From NCBI GenBank assembly GCA_009692465.1, contig SHZD01000043.1:1-33119 (forward strand): a stretch of DNA of 33,119 nucleotides. The letters are read 5' to 3'. Source of the stretch: Myxococcales bacterium (GTDB taxonomy: Bacteria > Myxococcota_A > UBA9042). Positions 16,812-26,800 of the stretch are shown in pieces (position 1 is the first letter of the stretch; each line of letters begins with the position of its first letter). The notes under the pieces are model-generated. The model saw nothing but the letters and a program-made list of their open reading frames with translations. It was not told where the DNA came from and ran no database searches. The position numbers and the translations under genes were made by a program.

Positions 16812-18896
16812 ATGGCAACCGGTATTTCAAACGCCTACCCCCAAGTTTTTGGCCCCTACACCTTGACCGCCAAGATCGCGATGGGCGGCATGGCTGAGAT
16901 CTTTCGCGCCAAGAGCTTTGGGGCCGAAGGATTTGAAAAAGTTGTCGTGATCAAGCGCATTTTGCCGCATTTTTCCGAGGATGAAGGCTTTGTCACCATG
17001 TTCAAGGATGAGGCCCGGGTGGCAGCGCACCTGACTCACGCCAATGTTGTGCAAGTGTTTAATTTTGATACGGTTGATGACCTGTTTTACATCGCGATGG
17101 AATACGTTGAGGGCCGCGATTTGAAGCGGGTTCTCGACGTCGGCGCCAAGGTTGGCAAGCCTTTGAGCATCGCCCAAGCGGTGCACGTGATGATCGAGGC
17201 TTCCAAGGGCTTGGATTACGCCCACAAGCGGGTCGTCGATGGCAATCCGCTGAGCATCATTCACCGCGACGTCTCGCCGCACAATGTCATGGTTTCGTTC
17301 GCCGGTGAAGTCAAGATCATGGACTTTGGCATTGCCAAAGCGGCAGCGCGCTCGACCAAGACTCGGGTCGGCACGGTCAAGGGCAAGTGCGCGTACATGA
17401 GCCCTGAGCAGGCCCGTGGCAAGAACCTCGACGCCCGCTCCGACTTGTTCGCGTTGGGCGTGTGCCTGTGGGAAATGCTGACCGGCAAGCGCCTTTTTGT
17501 CGGCGAAACTGACTTTGAGACCCTGAACAATGTGCTCAAGGCCGAAGTGCCGCCGCCGAGCGAGCTCAACCCCGAAGTGCCCAAAGAGCTCGACGCCATT
17601 GTGCTCAGGTCGATGGCCAAGAACGTCGACGAGCGCCAGAAGGACGCCGGTCAATTCGTCAATGAACTCAACCGGTGGTTTTTTTCGGCGGTGCCCGATC
17701 CCGACGCCGTCAATCTCAATGGCTACATGACCGACCTGTTTGCCGACGAGATCGTCCAGTTGCGCACGGAGACGGCCCACGAAGCTGCGTTGATCGAGAA
17801 CGCGCGGCGGACCGGCCAAACGCTGTCAGGCCAGCGCAAGCCTGGTACCGGGTCGCAACCGCAAGCGCGAGCGATGGGCGGAGACGATGAGCGCACCATG
17901 GCCTTGCCCGACGCCGCGATGGCGCTCGATGGCGATCGGACCATGGCCATTCCCGATGCGATTGCCCACATGCGCGGCCGCAGCCAGATCGCGATTCCGA
18001 CCCAAGGCCAGTCGCAAATCATCGTTCAGCAGAAGTCCAATACCGGCTTGCTTATCGGCATTGGGGCCTTACTTGCCGTCGCCATTGGCATCGGCGCCTT
18101 CGTGCTGCTCGGCAAAAAGGACGATCACGGGGCCAACCCAGCCGTTGCCGGGGCAGCAGCACCGGTCGAAAAAACTAAGCACAAACTGGTGATTAAGGCC
18201 GTAGGGGCGGCCAAGATTTACATCGACGGCAAAGTCGCGTGCATGGGCAAAGACGAGTGCGAGGATAAGGTCGAAGCTGGCGAGCACAAAGTGATGGCCG
18301 AAAACGCCGATGGCAAGGGTGTGGACCAAAAAGTCGACCTGACCAAAGACGAAACGGTCGAACTCAAGGTGCCGGAGATTGCCAAGAAAGCGGAGCCGGT
18401 GCCGCAAGTGGCTGCGAATACGCCTAATGTTTTCATTAAGATCTTGCCTGACAACGCCCAGGTGACCGTCAATGGCGCTGCCGTCCCGCTGACTGGCGGC
18501 ACGGGCAAGATCGCCAACGTCAAGATTGGCGATTCGCTCAAGATTGAGGCCAAGGCCGAAGGTCACAAGACGGAAACCATCGACAAGCTTGCGACCAAAG
18601 ATGGCGAAATCTTTGAAATTAAGCTTGAAAAAGACAAGGGTTCGGCCGCTTCAGTGACCCCGACCGACAAGCCCAGAGAAGTGGCCGCCGGTCCCGGCAA
18701 GTTGACGGTTTCGGCCAAGCCGTGGGCCAAAGTGATGATCAAGGGCAAAGAGTACGGCTTGACCCCGCAGACCATCACTTTGCCAGCTGGCAAATACACT
18801 GTCACTTTGGTCAAGGGCACTGTAACTAAAACCGCATCGGCAGCCGTCAAGGCTGGCGGCACCGCTACGGTCAGCGTCGACATGAACGCCGAATAG
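16812..18896 (+). CDS. Transmembrane Ser/Thr protein kinase with PEGA-type domains (694 aa)
   Basis: The ATG at 16812 has GGAG five bases upstream (16803-16806). The cytoplasmic kinase domain (about 14-290) is complete: Gly-rich loop IAMGGMAEIF (22-31), Lys48 in VVIK, Glu68 in FKDEA, HRD (151-153), DFG (171-173) and SPEQ (197-200). A juxtamembrane region carries two near-identical blocks, ERTMALPDA and DRTMAIPDA (about 360-383). One membrane helix spans about 412-434. The outer part has beta domains, the last (about 605-655) a PEGA domain containing YGLTPQTITLPAGKY. This is the PknB-like layout common in myxobacteria, presumably sensing an envelope cue. The gene has a candidate promoter, a dyad and the shared upstream element. 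Confidence 0.95.
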   Translation: MATGISNAYPQVFGPYTLTAKIAMGGMAEIFRAKSFGAEGFEKVVVIKRILPHFSEDEGFVTMFKDEARVAAHLTHANVVQVFNFDTVDDLFYIAMEYVEGRDLKRVLDVGAKVGKPLSIAQAVHVMIEASKGLDYAHKRVVDGNPLSIIHRDVSPHNVMVSFAGEVKIMDFGIAKAAARSTKTRVGTVKGKCAYMSPEQARGKNLDARSDLFALGVCLWEMLTGKRLFVGETDFETLNNVLKAEVPPPSELNPEVPKELDAIVLRSMAKNVDERQKDAGQFVNELNRWFFSAVPDPDAVNLNGYMTDLFADEIVQLRTETAHEAALIENARRTGQTLSGQRKPGTGSQPQARAMGGDDERTMALPDAAMALDGDRTMAIPDAIAHMRGRSQIAIPTQGQSQIIVQQKSNTGLLIGIGALLAVAIGIGAFVLLGKKDDHGANPAVAGAAAPVEKTKHKLVIKAVGAAKIYIDGKVACMGKDECEDKVEAGEHKVMAENADGKGVDQKVDLTKDETVELKVPEIAKKAEPVPQVAANTPNVFIKILPDNAQVTVNGAAVPLTGGTGKIANVKIGDSLKIEAKAEGHKTETIDKLATKDGEIFEIKLEKDKGSAASVTPTDKPREVAAGPGKLTVSAKPWAKVMIKGKEYGLTPQTITLPAGKYTVTLVKGTVTKTASAAVKAGGTATVSVDMNAE

Positions 18897-18955
18897 CTTG
18901 CGCCGACCTAGCCCCATCGGACATTAAGCATCACATTGCCCGCTTTGCGGAATTC

Positions 18956-18984
18956 TGCACCCCATCGATGCCGACCGGGGTGCA
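18956..18984 (+). terminator. Hairpin after the kinase gene
   Basis: TGCACCCC (18956-18963) and GGGGTGCA (18977-18984) form a perfect 8-bp stem around a 13-base loop, 60 bases after the kinase stop. No T-run follows, so this is not a textbook intrinsic terminator. It may be a 3'-end stabilising or factor-dependent structure. Confidence 0.35.
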
Positions 18985-19106
18985 TGTGTAAATCTACGTA
19001 AAGTTAGGGGTTCTGAGGCGGGTACGGTCAAGCGACGCGTATCGAGGTCGGGCAAGAGGCTTTTTCGGGGCGAGGTCGATCGGGCCTATGCGCCGACCTT
19101 GGACCG

Positions 19107-19135
19107 TTGACGCCTACGCCCGGGCACCTTATACT
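19107..19135 (+). promoter_or_regulatory. Strong promoter of the tRNA-Gly gene
   Basis: TTGACG (19107-19112) and TATACT (19130-19135) are 17 bases apart, followed by a GC-rich stretch (GCCGCCCGC) typical of stable-RNA promoters. The tRNA begins 39 bases after the -10 box. Confidence 0.75.
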
Positions 19136-19174
19136 GCCGCCCGCTCTGGGCCAGCCGGTATCGGTGACCCCAAA

Positions 19175-19246
19175 GCGGGAATAGCTCAGCGGTAGAGCGC
19201 GACCTTGCCAAGGTCGATGTCGCGGGTTCAAATCCCGTTTCCCGCT
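19175..19246 (+). tRNA. tRNA-Gly (anticodon GCC)
   Basis: A full cloverleaf can be drawn. The acceptor stem GCGGGAA pairs with TTCCCGC and the D-arm contains AGCTCAGCGGTAGAGC. The anticodon stem CGACC/GGTCG encloses loop TTGCCAA, giving anticodon GCC. The T-arm is GCGGG-TTCAAAT-CCCGT and the discriminator is T19246. The next bases are CCCA, so the 3' CCA is not encoded and must be added after transcription. It is preceded by a strong promoter, and its 3' end is the start of the 90-bp direct repeat. Confidence 0.97.
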
Positions 19247-19416
19247 CCCAAAAACGTGCAGTTGAATCGGAAGCCTCGACTCGGTCGCAGGTTGAAACGG
19301 GATTTGAACACAGTTGCTAGTTGGGCAATCCCGTTTCCCGCTCCCAAAAACGTGCAGTTGAATCGGAAGCCTCGACTCGGTCGCAGGTTGAAACGGGATT
19401 TGAACACAGTTGCTAG
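19231..19416 (+). repeat. 90-bp direct repeat including the tRNA-Gly 3' end (period 96)
   Basis: Positions 19231-19320 and 19327-19416 are identical over 90 bases and separated by TTGGGC. Each copy starts with AATCCCGTTTCCCGCTCC, the last 16 bases of the tRNA plus two flanking bases. The second copy thus carries a detached tRNA 3' fragment, as seen at attachment sites or after tandem duplication. No integrase gene is in the window. Confidence 0.97.
19294..19405 (-). repeat. Inverted copies of the tRNA T-arm
   Basis: GAAACGGGATTTGAAC at 19294-19309, and again at 19390-19405, is the exact reverse complement of GTTCAAATCCCGTTTC in the tRNA T-arm (19226-19241). If the primary transcript runs past the tRNA, the first inverted copy could pair with the T-arm and 3' strand. 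Confidence 0.95.
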
Positions 19417-19881
19417 CCAACGAATCGCGCTTTTTGCCCCTCAACAACGCCCATTTAAACCGCCAGCGTGGACCCGATCGAAGGCTGTCGACGACACTTG
19501 AAGCCAATTGTCGGCCAGTGAATTTCGGGTTCCCTGCCAATAAACCTACATATTTAACCCAAGGCTCGGCCCGATCGCCGACTTTGGCCTTGCGCCAGAG
19601 TTGCCAACCAGAATCGCAGCAAACCTGGCCCAATGGAGCCGAATCAGTGGCGGACGCTAGGGCAAAAACGGCGACGGTCGAGCCCGCAGCTACGTCGGGC
19701 AGCGCGGACTGGCCCCGGTCATAGCGCGGTCGGCAGCGATCAGGATTCAACAGTCGCCTCATTCGCTGCCTTGCGCACTTTCGGTCAACGCTAACCGTGC
19801 GGTTGCACCATGCTTGTCGCTTTGTTAGCCTTCAACTGGGAAAAACGCGTCCGGCGACGGTCGCGCACATTTCCAATCCAT

Positions 19882-19909
19882 TGAATCGACGGCCGCGCGC
19901 CGGGATTCA
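19882..19909. other. Stem-loop in the gene-poor region
   Basis: TGAATC (19882-19887) pairs with GATTCA (19904-19909), and CGGC (19890-19893) pairs with GCCG (19899-19902). A small internal bulge separates the two helices and the loop is five bases. It may be part of a non-coding RNA or a protein binding site; nothing else identifies it. Confidence 0.3.
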
Positions 19910-20186
19910 GTAAGCCTCAGCGCACGTTATCCCCCCTTGCTGCTGTGGCGACGGCAAAGCGAACTCACTTACGCCGGCCATCGACGCTTTGCCCAAAGCA
20001 GCGTTGATTGTCGACGCATTGGCGTGCCGATCCCACGTCTTGGCACAGTCGGTCTGCAGCGAGCTTGCTCGGCAATTTCGCTACAACCGCTTGCTATCAT
20101 TGCCGTCTCCCTGGCTGATTCTGCCCTCATGGCTCTGGTTTTTGGCACTGCAGATTTTGTGCTCGTGCGGATTTTCTGCGTATGCA

Positions 20187-20294
20187 GAAGTTTCGAACAG
20201 CGCAAAGTCTTGGAAAAGTGCGGAATTTTCGAACAGTGCAGAATTTTCGAACAGTGCAGAATTTTCGAACAGTGCAGAATTTTCGAACAGTCCA
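20187..20294. repeat. 18-bp tandem array, six units
   Basis: Four close copies of GAATTTTCGAACAGTGCA run from 20223 to 20294, the last with two changes. They are preceded in register by a variant (20187-20204) and a strongly degenerate unit (20205-20222). The units contain the palindrome TTCGAA. The graded decay toward one end is typical of minisatellites. Confidence 0.95.
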
Positions 20295-20424
20295 AAACGG
20301 TTGAGCAGAGTAGACCACGCTACCCTGCGATCTGGCCCGACACGGTCACCGCCGGACGGTTGCTCAAGTCATCTACTCAGGTTGTCCACTCCCTGAGCGC
20401 AGTCTTGCCATTGAGCGCTCTGTT

Positions 20425-20562
20425 GCTCTGTGGGCAGGGCTGGCAGTGTTCTGTGGGCAGGGCTGGCAGTGCTCTGTGGGCAGGGCTGGCAGTGTTCTGT
20501 GGGCAGGGCTGGCAGTGCTCTGTGGGCAGGGCTGGCAGTGCTCTGTCGGAAGGGCTGGCAAT
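20425..20562. repeat. 23-bp tandem array, six units
   Basis: Units of 23 bp start at 20425, 20448, 20471, 20494, 20517 and 20540. Each begins GYTCTGTGGGCAGG and ends CTGGCAGT; the last is degenerate. The second base alternates C,T,C,T,C,C, so part of the array grew as 46-bp dimers. Confidence 0.95.
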
Positions 20563-20883
20563 CGCTCCGCGAGAGTCCAGTTCGACACGGTCAACGTCCT
20601 GAATCATTCGTGTTCATCACCGATAGTTAGAGTTAAAGGCCTGACCAGTTTGAGAGTGCCCACCGCATCGGATCGGAAGCGGAATCGGCAACGCAATTCG
20701 GATAAGGGATCGGATAAGGGATCGGGATCTTGCGTAGTGATCCCCTGCAGCGCCACCCCCAAGCGCGTTGCATCGGTTGATCCCGGACTAGATTTGCTGT
20801 GCACCGGCGCCCGCAGCTCCGGTCCCCTGTCGTCCTGTGACGGCAAGGCAGCCAGTTGGTCCGAGCGGCTTAGGAGGAAAGTC

Positions 20884-23800
20884 ATGCGAAATCAGTTGCA
20901 TCTACGGTCGATGCCCAGCAGCCCAGCTGTGCAAGCCACTTCGGTTCAGCTTGCTCAGACTCAAGCACCCGCCCACGTCGAAGAGCCTGCACACTGGCTG
21001 AATTTGGCCAGCGGCGCGGGGCTGAATTTGGCCAGCGGCGCGGGGCTGAATTTGGCCAGCGGCGCGGGGCTGAATTTGGCCAGCGGCGCGGGGCTGAATT
21101 TGGCCAGCGGCACAGGTCCGTCCGACGTCGATCAAGCGTCGCCGGGCTTCAAGCACGCCCACCAAAATCAGTTTTGGCGCCATGGAACCGCGGCCTTGGT
21201 GGCGGCGGCGGCCTGCGCTTTGGCTGCGTGCAACGAGGGGTCAGCGCCTGATCCACTGCGTGCTGCGGCCTTGGATGCCACGGGTGTCGATGCCGAATTT
21301 GGGGTGGAGACCTTTGCGCTGGCCGTGCCCGCGCTGACCATCAGCGATCCGCCCGAGGGCCAGTATTACTACGTCGATTACACCGTCGCGACGCCCGCAG
21401 CCATCAAGATCGGTCTCCAGTTTACGGTGACCAACTACACGATCTCCGCCACCAGCGGCCAGATCTTGTGTTCGATCGACGGCAAGGCGCCGGTTTCCAG
21501 TACGGCACTGACCTTGGCCAATGTCGATCTGGGCAGCAAGAAGGGCATGCACGTGTTGTCGTGCACGTTGGCCGATTCGACTGGCCAGCAGGAAACGGCG
21601 GCCACGGCGCGCTGGATCACGCACGTCTTTATTTCGCAAGACAAATTCAGCGACGACGTCAAGAACAAATGCGTACAAGGCGTCGAATGCGACGATGCCC
21701 TGGCCTGCTCCTCGGACGCCTGCGTCGACCTCAAATGCATCTACAAGATCGAGTTGGGTTGTTGCGGCAATAACACCGAATGCAGCACCACCAACCCGAC
21801 CTGCCTCAATGCCAACACCATCACCTCCAAGTGCACAACCTGTGCCGGCAACGCGGACTGCGACGACGGCGATGCCTGCACCAACAATATTTGCGACCTA
21901 TCTGGAACGGTTGGCAAATGCTCGTTCCCCAAGACCGATCCCGAAGCGTGCTGTTTTGCCGACAACGACCCCCTCAAGGGCAGCGCTGCCGGCCAGTGCG
22001 ACGACGGCAAGGGCTGCACGGTCGACAGTTGCGATGTTGCTGTCAAGAAATGCAGTCACATCAAGCCGGCAGGCGCCTGCTGCGCCTCTAGCGAGTGCAC
22101 CAGCACCGATATTTGCATGGTCGGATCGTGCGTTGACTTGGAATGCCGCTACGGCAAGGACACGTTCAAGCCCGGTTGCTGCAATGTCGACGGCGACTGT
22201 GACGACAAGAATGAATGCACCAGCAATACCTGCAGCGCCACCGTCGGGCCCAATGGCTTCAAAGTGTGCAGCAACCCGTTCGACCCGGCGATGGGCGGTC
22301 AGGGCGTGTGTTGCCAGACCGCAGGCACCACCTTGGAATGCAACGACGGCAACGACTGCACCGCCGACCAATGCACCGCCAACAAGTGCCTCAATATCAT
22401 TGTCAAAGAATGCTGCGCAGCCGACAGTGATTGTGACGACGTCAAACTGTGTACCCAAAACGCCTGCGTGATACCGACAGGAAAACAGACCGGATTGTGC
22501 AAATACACCAAGACCGATCCGCAGTGCTGTGACACCGTAGCCGATTGCGACGACGGCCTTCAATGTACGGTGCCCACTTGCGTAGGCGTCAATCAACTCG
22601 CCCTGATTGCAGGTACTTGCAAGCAGGTTAAGCCCGACCCGACCTGCTGCGATGCCGACAGCGATCCGGTGTGCAACGACTCCAAATTGTGCACGGTCGA
22701 CGTCTGCGTCAACCACATTTGCTACCACGGCCCGGACATTACAAAGCCGCTGTGCTGCGAATCCAACGCTGAATGCAACGACGTAAATGCCTGCACCACG
22801 GACAGTTGCAATTTGGGCGCCAAGCTGACTGTGACCACGGGCTTGGCTGCGCACTACGACGCCCGCGAGTTGGCCTCGCTGACGCTAAACGCCACCAAAA
22901 ACGTCGCCCAGTGGAAGGACTTGTCCGGCAATGGCCGCCACCTGACGCCCGCGCCCAATCCACCGCTGTATTCAGATGCCCTGATCAACGGCAAACCTGG
23001 CGTTAGCTTTGACATTGACTCCGTGCGGATGACCACCGCTCCGTTCCAATTGACGGCCGATGTCACTGTTTTCGTGGTGGCGCAGTATCGCACGCCGTCG
23101 GCGTGGGGCGCGTTTGTTCACCATGGCAATCGCGACAGCGACTGGTCGATGGAGCAAAACGGTCTCAAAGCCAACAATGTCACGCACTTTCAGTCGGTCA
23201 ATGACAACAGTGGCGTTGAACTGACGCTGAACACCGGCACCAATTATATCCTGTACGGCCGGATTCAGGCTGGCGAGCGCAGCTACGTGTCGGTGTCGAA
23301 TGGCGCCAGCTTTGTCTCCACCTCTGGCACCGGCAGCACCATTTCGCCCGGCAACAAGATTCTGTATGTCGGTGCGTCCGACGCCAACGAAAATTCGCGG
23401 GCCTACATCGGGCAAATTCTGTACTACAACAAGGCCTTAACCGACGCTGAACGCGACTCGGTGCTAGCCTATCTGCGCGCTAGCTGGGGCATCGATGCCC
23501 AGCCGGGCACCGCCGGACCCATCAACGTGTGCAACTTTGCCACCAGCGGCATCGTTGGCTGTTGCAACGGCAATTCCGACTGCAACGACGGCAACTGCGC
23601 CACCCAAGACTTCTGCGACGGCTTCAACAAGTGCAAAACCTCGCTGGCGGTCGACAAGTGCACCGCCAATTTGGATTGCGACGATGCCAACGACTGTACG
23701 GTGGATGCCTGCGATCTATCCGGCGCCTGTGGTCAGTGCATTCATACCGCTGCCCCAGGCTGCTGTGCGCAAGATTTTGAGTGCGACGACAGCAAGGCCA

Positions 23801-26800
23801 TCGGCGGGAACCCGCCCAATTCCAAGGCCTTGTGTACGCTAGATAAGTGCGTGAGCAACAAGTGCGTGAACTCCACCATTGCCGGCTGCTGCGTCGACGA
23901 TGCCGACGCGGTCAAAGTGTGCGACGACGTCAACGCCTGCACCATCGAATACTGCGTCAACAACGATTGCCGCCACACCGTGCCCAAAAACGGCTGCTGC
24001 GCCACCCCCAAGGATTGCAACGACGGCAGCAAATGCACCGACGACAAGTGCAACAACATTATCAACGGCATTGGCCAATGCGCCAACAATCAGGTTCCCA
24101 ACTGCGTATGCGACCCGCTGCTGACCGCTCAGTTGTTGGATTGCAACGACGGCAACAAGTGCACCGCCGACGCCTGTACCGGCGGCAAATGCACGAAAAC
24201 CGCCATTGTCGGTTGCTGTTTGGACCAGTTCGACTGCAACGACAGCTCGCCGTGCACGTTGGACATGTGCGTATTTGACGAATGCGTGCACTTGGAGCAG
24301 GTCGGCTCGAACAAGCTGTGCTGCAGCAAGGCCACCGAAGCCGTCGACTGTGCCGCGCTGAACAGCGAGTGCGCCAAAGGCGTGTGCCTCGATCAATCCG
24401 ATGGCAGCAAGAAGTGCGGCGCCGAAAAAATCCCGATTTGTACTGTCAATATCGGCTATTGCCAAGATTTCCAAATTGGCAGCGATTTGCCGACGATGGG
24501 CTGGAACCCGTCAGACATCGGCACCGGCAAGGCCGCCAACAACTGGAAGGCTGCGACCACTAGCGGTTTGGGTCCGGATCAGCACGCCAAATTTAGCTGG
24601 ACCCCGACGGTGGTCAACTACGAGTCGTGCTTGCAGTCGCCGATTATTCAAGCGGCTGGCGCCAAGACGATCACGCTGCAGTTTGACCGCGAGTTCATTC
24701 CGCAGGGCGGCAACACCACCATCACCATCTACGGATCGCTGGGTGGCGCCGACCCCGCTTGGGCCAGCAGTACGATTATCGATACCAAGCTGGTCGCCGA
24801 CAACCTGGGGCCGGAGACCATCGATCTCAAGCTGCCGCCCGAACTGACCGGCTCCAATGGCCTGCGGTTGGCATTTTGCGCCAAGGGCGCCACCACCTTC
24901 GATATGGAAAGCTATTCGCTCGACAATATCTGCATTGTCAAAGGTGAAAAGCCTTCATTCACCAACTGCCCGGTCAACCAGATCGTGCCGTGGGGCACCA
25001 AGAAAGTGGTGCCGGTCAAGGCCAAAGATCCCGATGCCGACGCCATCTTGTCGTTCCAACTGGTCAAGGCCCCCGAGTTTGTGGTGCTGTCCAGTGCACT
25101 GTATTTCTGGCTCGATGAGTCATGGAACAGCAATTTGACGGTGACGCCTAACAAGCTGTCGCACATCGGCACCTGGCCAGTCACGATCAAGGTGTCCGAC
25201 GGTTCGCTGTACAGCCTGTGTAGCTTCGAAATTACCGTCACTTACATCGGCGGCTACTTGGTGTGGCGGCCGACCGACGTGCCCAAGGCCCACGGCACGG
25301 CCTTGTTCAACGCTTTGGTCGGGCTGAACAAAACGGCCCAGCACATCACCGACTTGTCGCTGTATCCCGAACTTGCGGGTGCGGGCGGCAACTTTGCTGG
25401 TGTGTTCGTCCCGCTCGGCGTGTATCCGAACAACCACATTTTGAGCAAGAACGAAGCTGATCAGTTGCAACTGTATGTGGCCAAGGGCGGAAAGCTGTAC
25501 ATCGAAGGCGGTGATACGTGGGTGTTCGATCCACAAGAGAGCGTGCACGCCGCGTTCAAAGTCCAGCAGATCGGCGACTCGAGCAACCTGGGCTACAGCG
25601 GGCCGCTCAACGGCAGCGGATTTTACGACGACATCGCCAATAACATTGTCTACGACTTTGGTTACGACGGTTCGTCGCAGTACAACAACGTCAACGACGT
25701 CATCGTCGGCAAGACCGCGATCCCGCGTACCAAGACCGTGCTAGTCAATACGGCTTCCAGCGAGATCTACGGCGTGCAGGTCGGTCACGACGATCCGGCC
25801 GGCTACCGCACCGTGGCGTCGTCGGTCCTGTTCGCCGGCGTCAAGACCAGCACCAACTTGGCGTTCACGCCGCAGGCGATGATGGGGCGCATCTTGCACT
25901 TCTTCGACAACGGCTTTATCGACTGCTTGACCAACGAAAAATGCGACGACAACAACGTCTGCACCGATGACTCGTGCCTAAACGGTAGCTGTATCAACAA
26001 GTCCGTCTGTAGTTGTTCCGCAGTTGGCACCTTGGGTTGCGGCAGTTCGCAACTTTTGGTGTCCAATGGCGTTGGCTCGACCTCCAGCGTGGCGAATTAC
26101 AAATGCGATCCCACCGGGGTCTTCAACGGCAAGGAATTCGCGATCAAGTACACCGCGGTCAATTCGTCGCCGGTCACCGTCAACGTCACTGGCTTGACCA
26201 ACGCCGCGGCCAAAATCTTTGTGCTCAAGGCCAATGCCGGCGGTTGCGACCCCACTCAGTGCATCGCCAAAGGCGGCTCGGGTTCCTTTAGCTTTGCCGG
26301 CGCCGCGGGCAACGACTACTTCATCGTCATCGACGTACCCAATAACGGCAGCGCTCAGGCCAACGTCGCCATCAGCTGCGCTGCCCCTGAGATTTGCGAC
26401 AACGGGACCGACGACAACGATAATAACTTGGTGGATTGCAAAGACTTAGCCTCGTGCTGCGGCCACGTTGCCTGTGCAGAAATCTGCGACGGCCTCGACA
26501 ACAACTGCGACGGCTCGGTCGACGAAGGCTGCGACGACGACGGCGACGGCTACTGCGACAAGGACCTGACCATCGAGGGTTCGCCGGCGATCTGCCCCAA
26601 GGGCGGCAATGATTGCAACGACCTGGCTGGCACGGTCAATCCCGGCGCGGTGGAGATTTGCAACAACGGCAAAGATGACAACTGCAACGGCTTGAACAAC
26701 GAAAACGACGCCTCGGGCTGCCTCAACTACTGGACCGACTTGGATAAAGACTTGTTCGGCGCCGGGCAGTCCAAGTGCATGTGCGCGCCATCGGGCGCTT

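Larger units (their letters stand above)
19417..20883. other. Gene-poor region of about 1.5 kb
   Basis: No frame here has an RBS together with non-repetitive protein-like sequence. Recognisable content is a stem-loop at 19882-19909, the 18-bp array at 20187-20294, the 23-bp array at 20425-20562, a short GGATAAGGGATC doublet near 20700, and the strong RBS of the giant gene (AGGAGG, 20872-20877). I see no convincing promoter for the giant gene; it may lie anywhere in this region. Confidence 0.7.

Noticed and set aside
19231..19416. Genomic island bounded by the tRNA att repeats
   Set aside because: The two repeats are only 96 bases apart and enclose no cargo or integrase, so an island cannot be claimed from this window.
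19028..19762. Minus-strand 244-codon open frame
   Set aside because: It runs antisense through tRNA-Gly and the duplicated tRNA segment; KRDLNPRHRPWQGRALPLSY is the familiar spurious translation of a tRNA's reverse strand.
19937..20602. 221-codon plus-strand frame with CRIFEQ and CSVGRAG repeats
   Set aside because: It spans two unrelated minisatellites, has no RBS and has no recognisable domain.
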